Assembly (NCBI GenBank): GCA_028622995.1
Contig: JAJQJQ010000050.1
Location: 124,001 to 188,000 of the forward strand
Direction: 5' to 3'
DNA: 64,000 bases
Origin: Panagrolaimus kolymaensis
Lineage: Eukaryota; Nematoda; Chromadorea; Rhabditida; Panagrolaimidae
Of this stretch, positions 63,375 to 64,000 are shown piece after piece. The notes beneath the pieces are model-generated. The model was not told where the DNA came from. It saw nothing but the letters and a program-made list of their open reading frames with translations, and searched no databases. The position numbers were made by a program, and so were the translations under genes. Position 1 is the first letter of the stretch. Every line of letters starts with the position of its first letter.

Positions 63375-64000
63375 CCTTCATCGACAATCTTTTGCTTGGT
63401 TCTCAAAAAATCAAATTTGACTCAACTGTTAAATCACCAAAGAAATAATTTAAACAACTTCCTCATCAGTCATCGAACTTATTCCGCAGAAGGTTTTTGG
63501 TGGACATCATCGTCAGCTTTTTTTGGAACTTCATCGAAGTTATTGTTATTTCCCACAACTTTGACAACCAAAATAGTTAAATTTTCTTCGTGGAAAAATA
63601 ATTTTAATTTATTTAATAAAAAATCGAACAACGAATTTTCAATGGGGTTGGCAATTGACGATTCCAGAAAAACTTTTACTTTGCCAATCAATCATCATGA
63701 ATTCAGCACTTCATTGGGACTTTATCAAAAAGTAAGCGATTAAACCATTTTTTATTTTTCAAACTAACTAAAATTCTTTTTTTTGTTGCAGGATCATGTA
63801 AATTTCCAACCAAAAAAAGTTTTAATTGTATCTAAAACTACAAAACTCCAATATGAACTCCATCGAGCCAAACTTGATTATTCTCGAGTGGAAGACCCAG
63901 CATTTCGAAAACGCATGAAAAGACGAGGAGCAAATTTTGATGAAATGCGTGAAAAAGATAGACTTCAACAAAATTTTATTCTCGCTATTAAAAAGGAACT
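63375..64000 (+). CDS. NADK2: NAD kinase 2-like protein, mitochondrial (partial, 5' exon missing and 3' cut by window)
   Basis: Two exons are visible: 63375-63731, and 63792 to the window end. They are joined in phase 0 (YQK|DHV). The first exon opens behind TTTTTTCAG with no ATG at its start, so an upstream start exon is missing from this model. Its content is Ser/Asn/Thr-rich with hydroxyl and basic residues, as in a mitochondrial leader. The second exon, PKKVLIVSKTTKLQYELHRA, then DYSRVEDPAFRKRMKRRGAN and REKDRLQQNFILAIKKE, resembles the start of the NAD kinase 2 catalytic region (K-T-T-R-x-x-x-E). The G-G-D-G motif expected downstream lies outside the window. The enzyme would phosphorylate NAD to NADP in mitochondria. 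Confidence 0.75.

Overview
The window is nuclear DNA from a nematode. It is very AT-rich, with long T- or A-rich runs. Genes have many exons and often short introns (40-90 nt) that start GTAAG and end TTTCAG or TTTTAG. Several start codons sit just behind a 3'-splice-like AG, as expected when a spliced leader is trans-spliced. The gene families are typical of nematodes: an Sra-superfamily chemoreceptor, a TWK potassium channel, an innexin, a RASEF-type Rab, TIL inhibitors and a CHH/ITP-type peptide. The species cannot be named from sequence alone. No tRNA, rRNA, CRISPR array or bacterial feature was seen.

Layout: 1-3.8 kb, no gene. 3809-6111 (+), SLC7 amino-acid transporter. 6556-7626 (+), secreted protein with three TIL domains. 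7.6-12.3 kb, no gene. 12284-15508 (+), SLC16-type transporter. 16231-20538 (-), Ly6/three-finger surface protein in five exons. 21141-21429, a small GC-rich inverted-repeat element. 22155-23805 (+), innexin. 24031-25507 (-), two-pore K+ channel with an odd first selectivity filter. 27092-29113 (-), CHH/ITP-type neuropeptide split by a 1.6-kb intron that holds a 355-bp hairpin element flanked by TTAA. 29-37 kb, no gene. 36968-38478 (+), 7TM chemoreceptor. 39041-41886 (+), EF-hand plus Rab GTPase of RASEF type. 42216-42798 (-), unrecognised tail-anchored protein. 42.8-49 kb, no gene. 49032-56426 (+), SH3-domain protein with a possible alternative first exon. 57759-59294 (-), V-ATPase subunit C. 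59.3-63.4 kb, no gene. 63375-64000 (+), start of a mitochondrial NAD kinase 2-like gene that runs off the window.

The genes do not form one pathway. Many encode membrane or signalling proteins (two transporters, gap junction, K+ channel, chemoreceptor, neuropeptide, GPI-type Ly6 protein), alongside housekeeping genes (V-ATPase C, NAD kinase). Exons were assembled by hand by matching splice sites and reading phase. Every multi-exon model reported keeps frame from start to stop, apart from the truncated last gene and the unplaced exon at 49032. The items most worth a second look are the split CHH/ITP peptide gene and the hairpin in its intron, the GC-rich element, the Pro-containing pore filter of the K+ channel, the stop-free 57-nt innexin intron, and the unrecognised tail-anchored protein.
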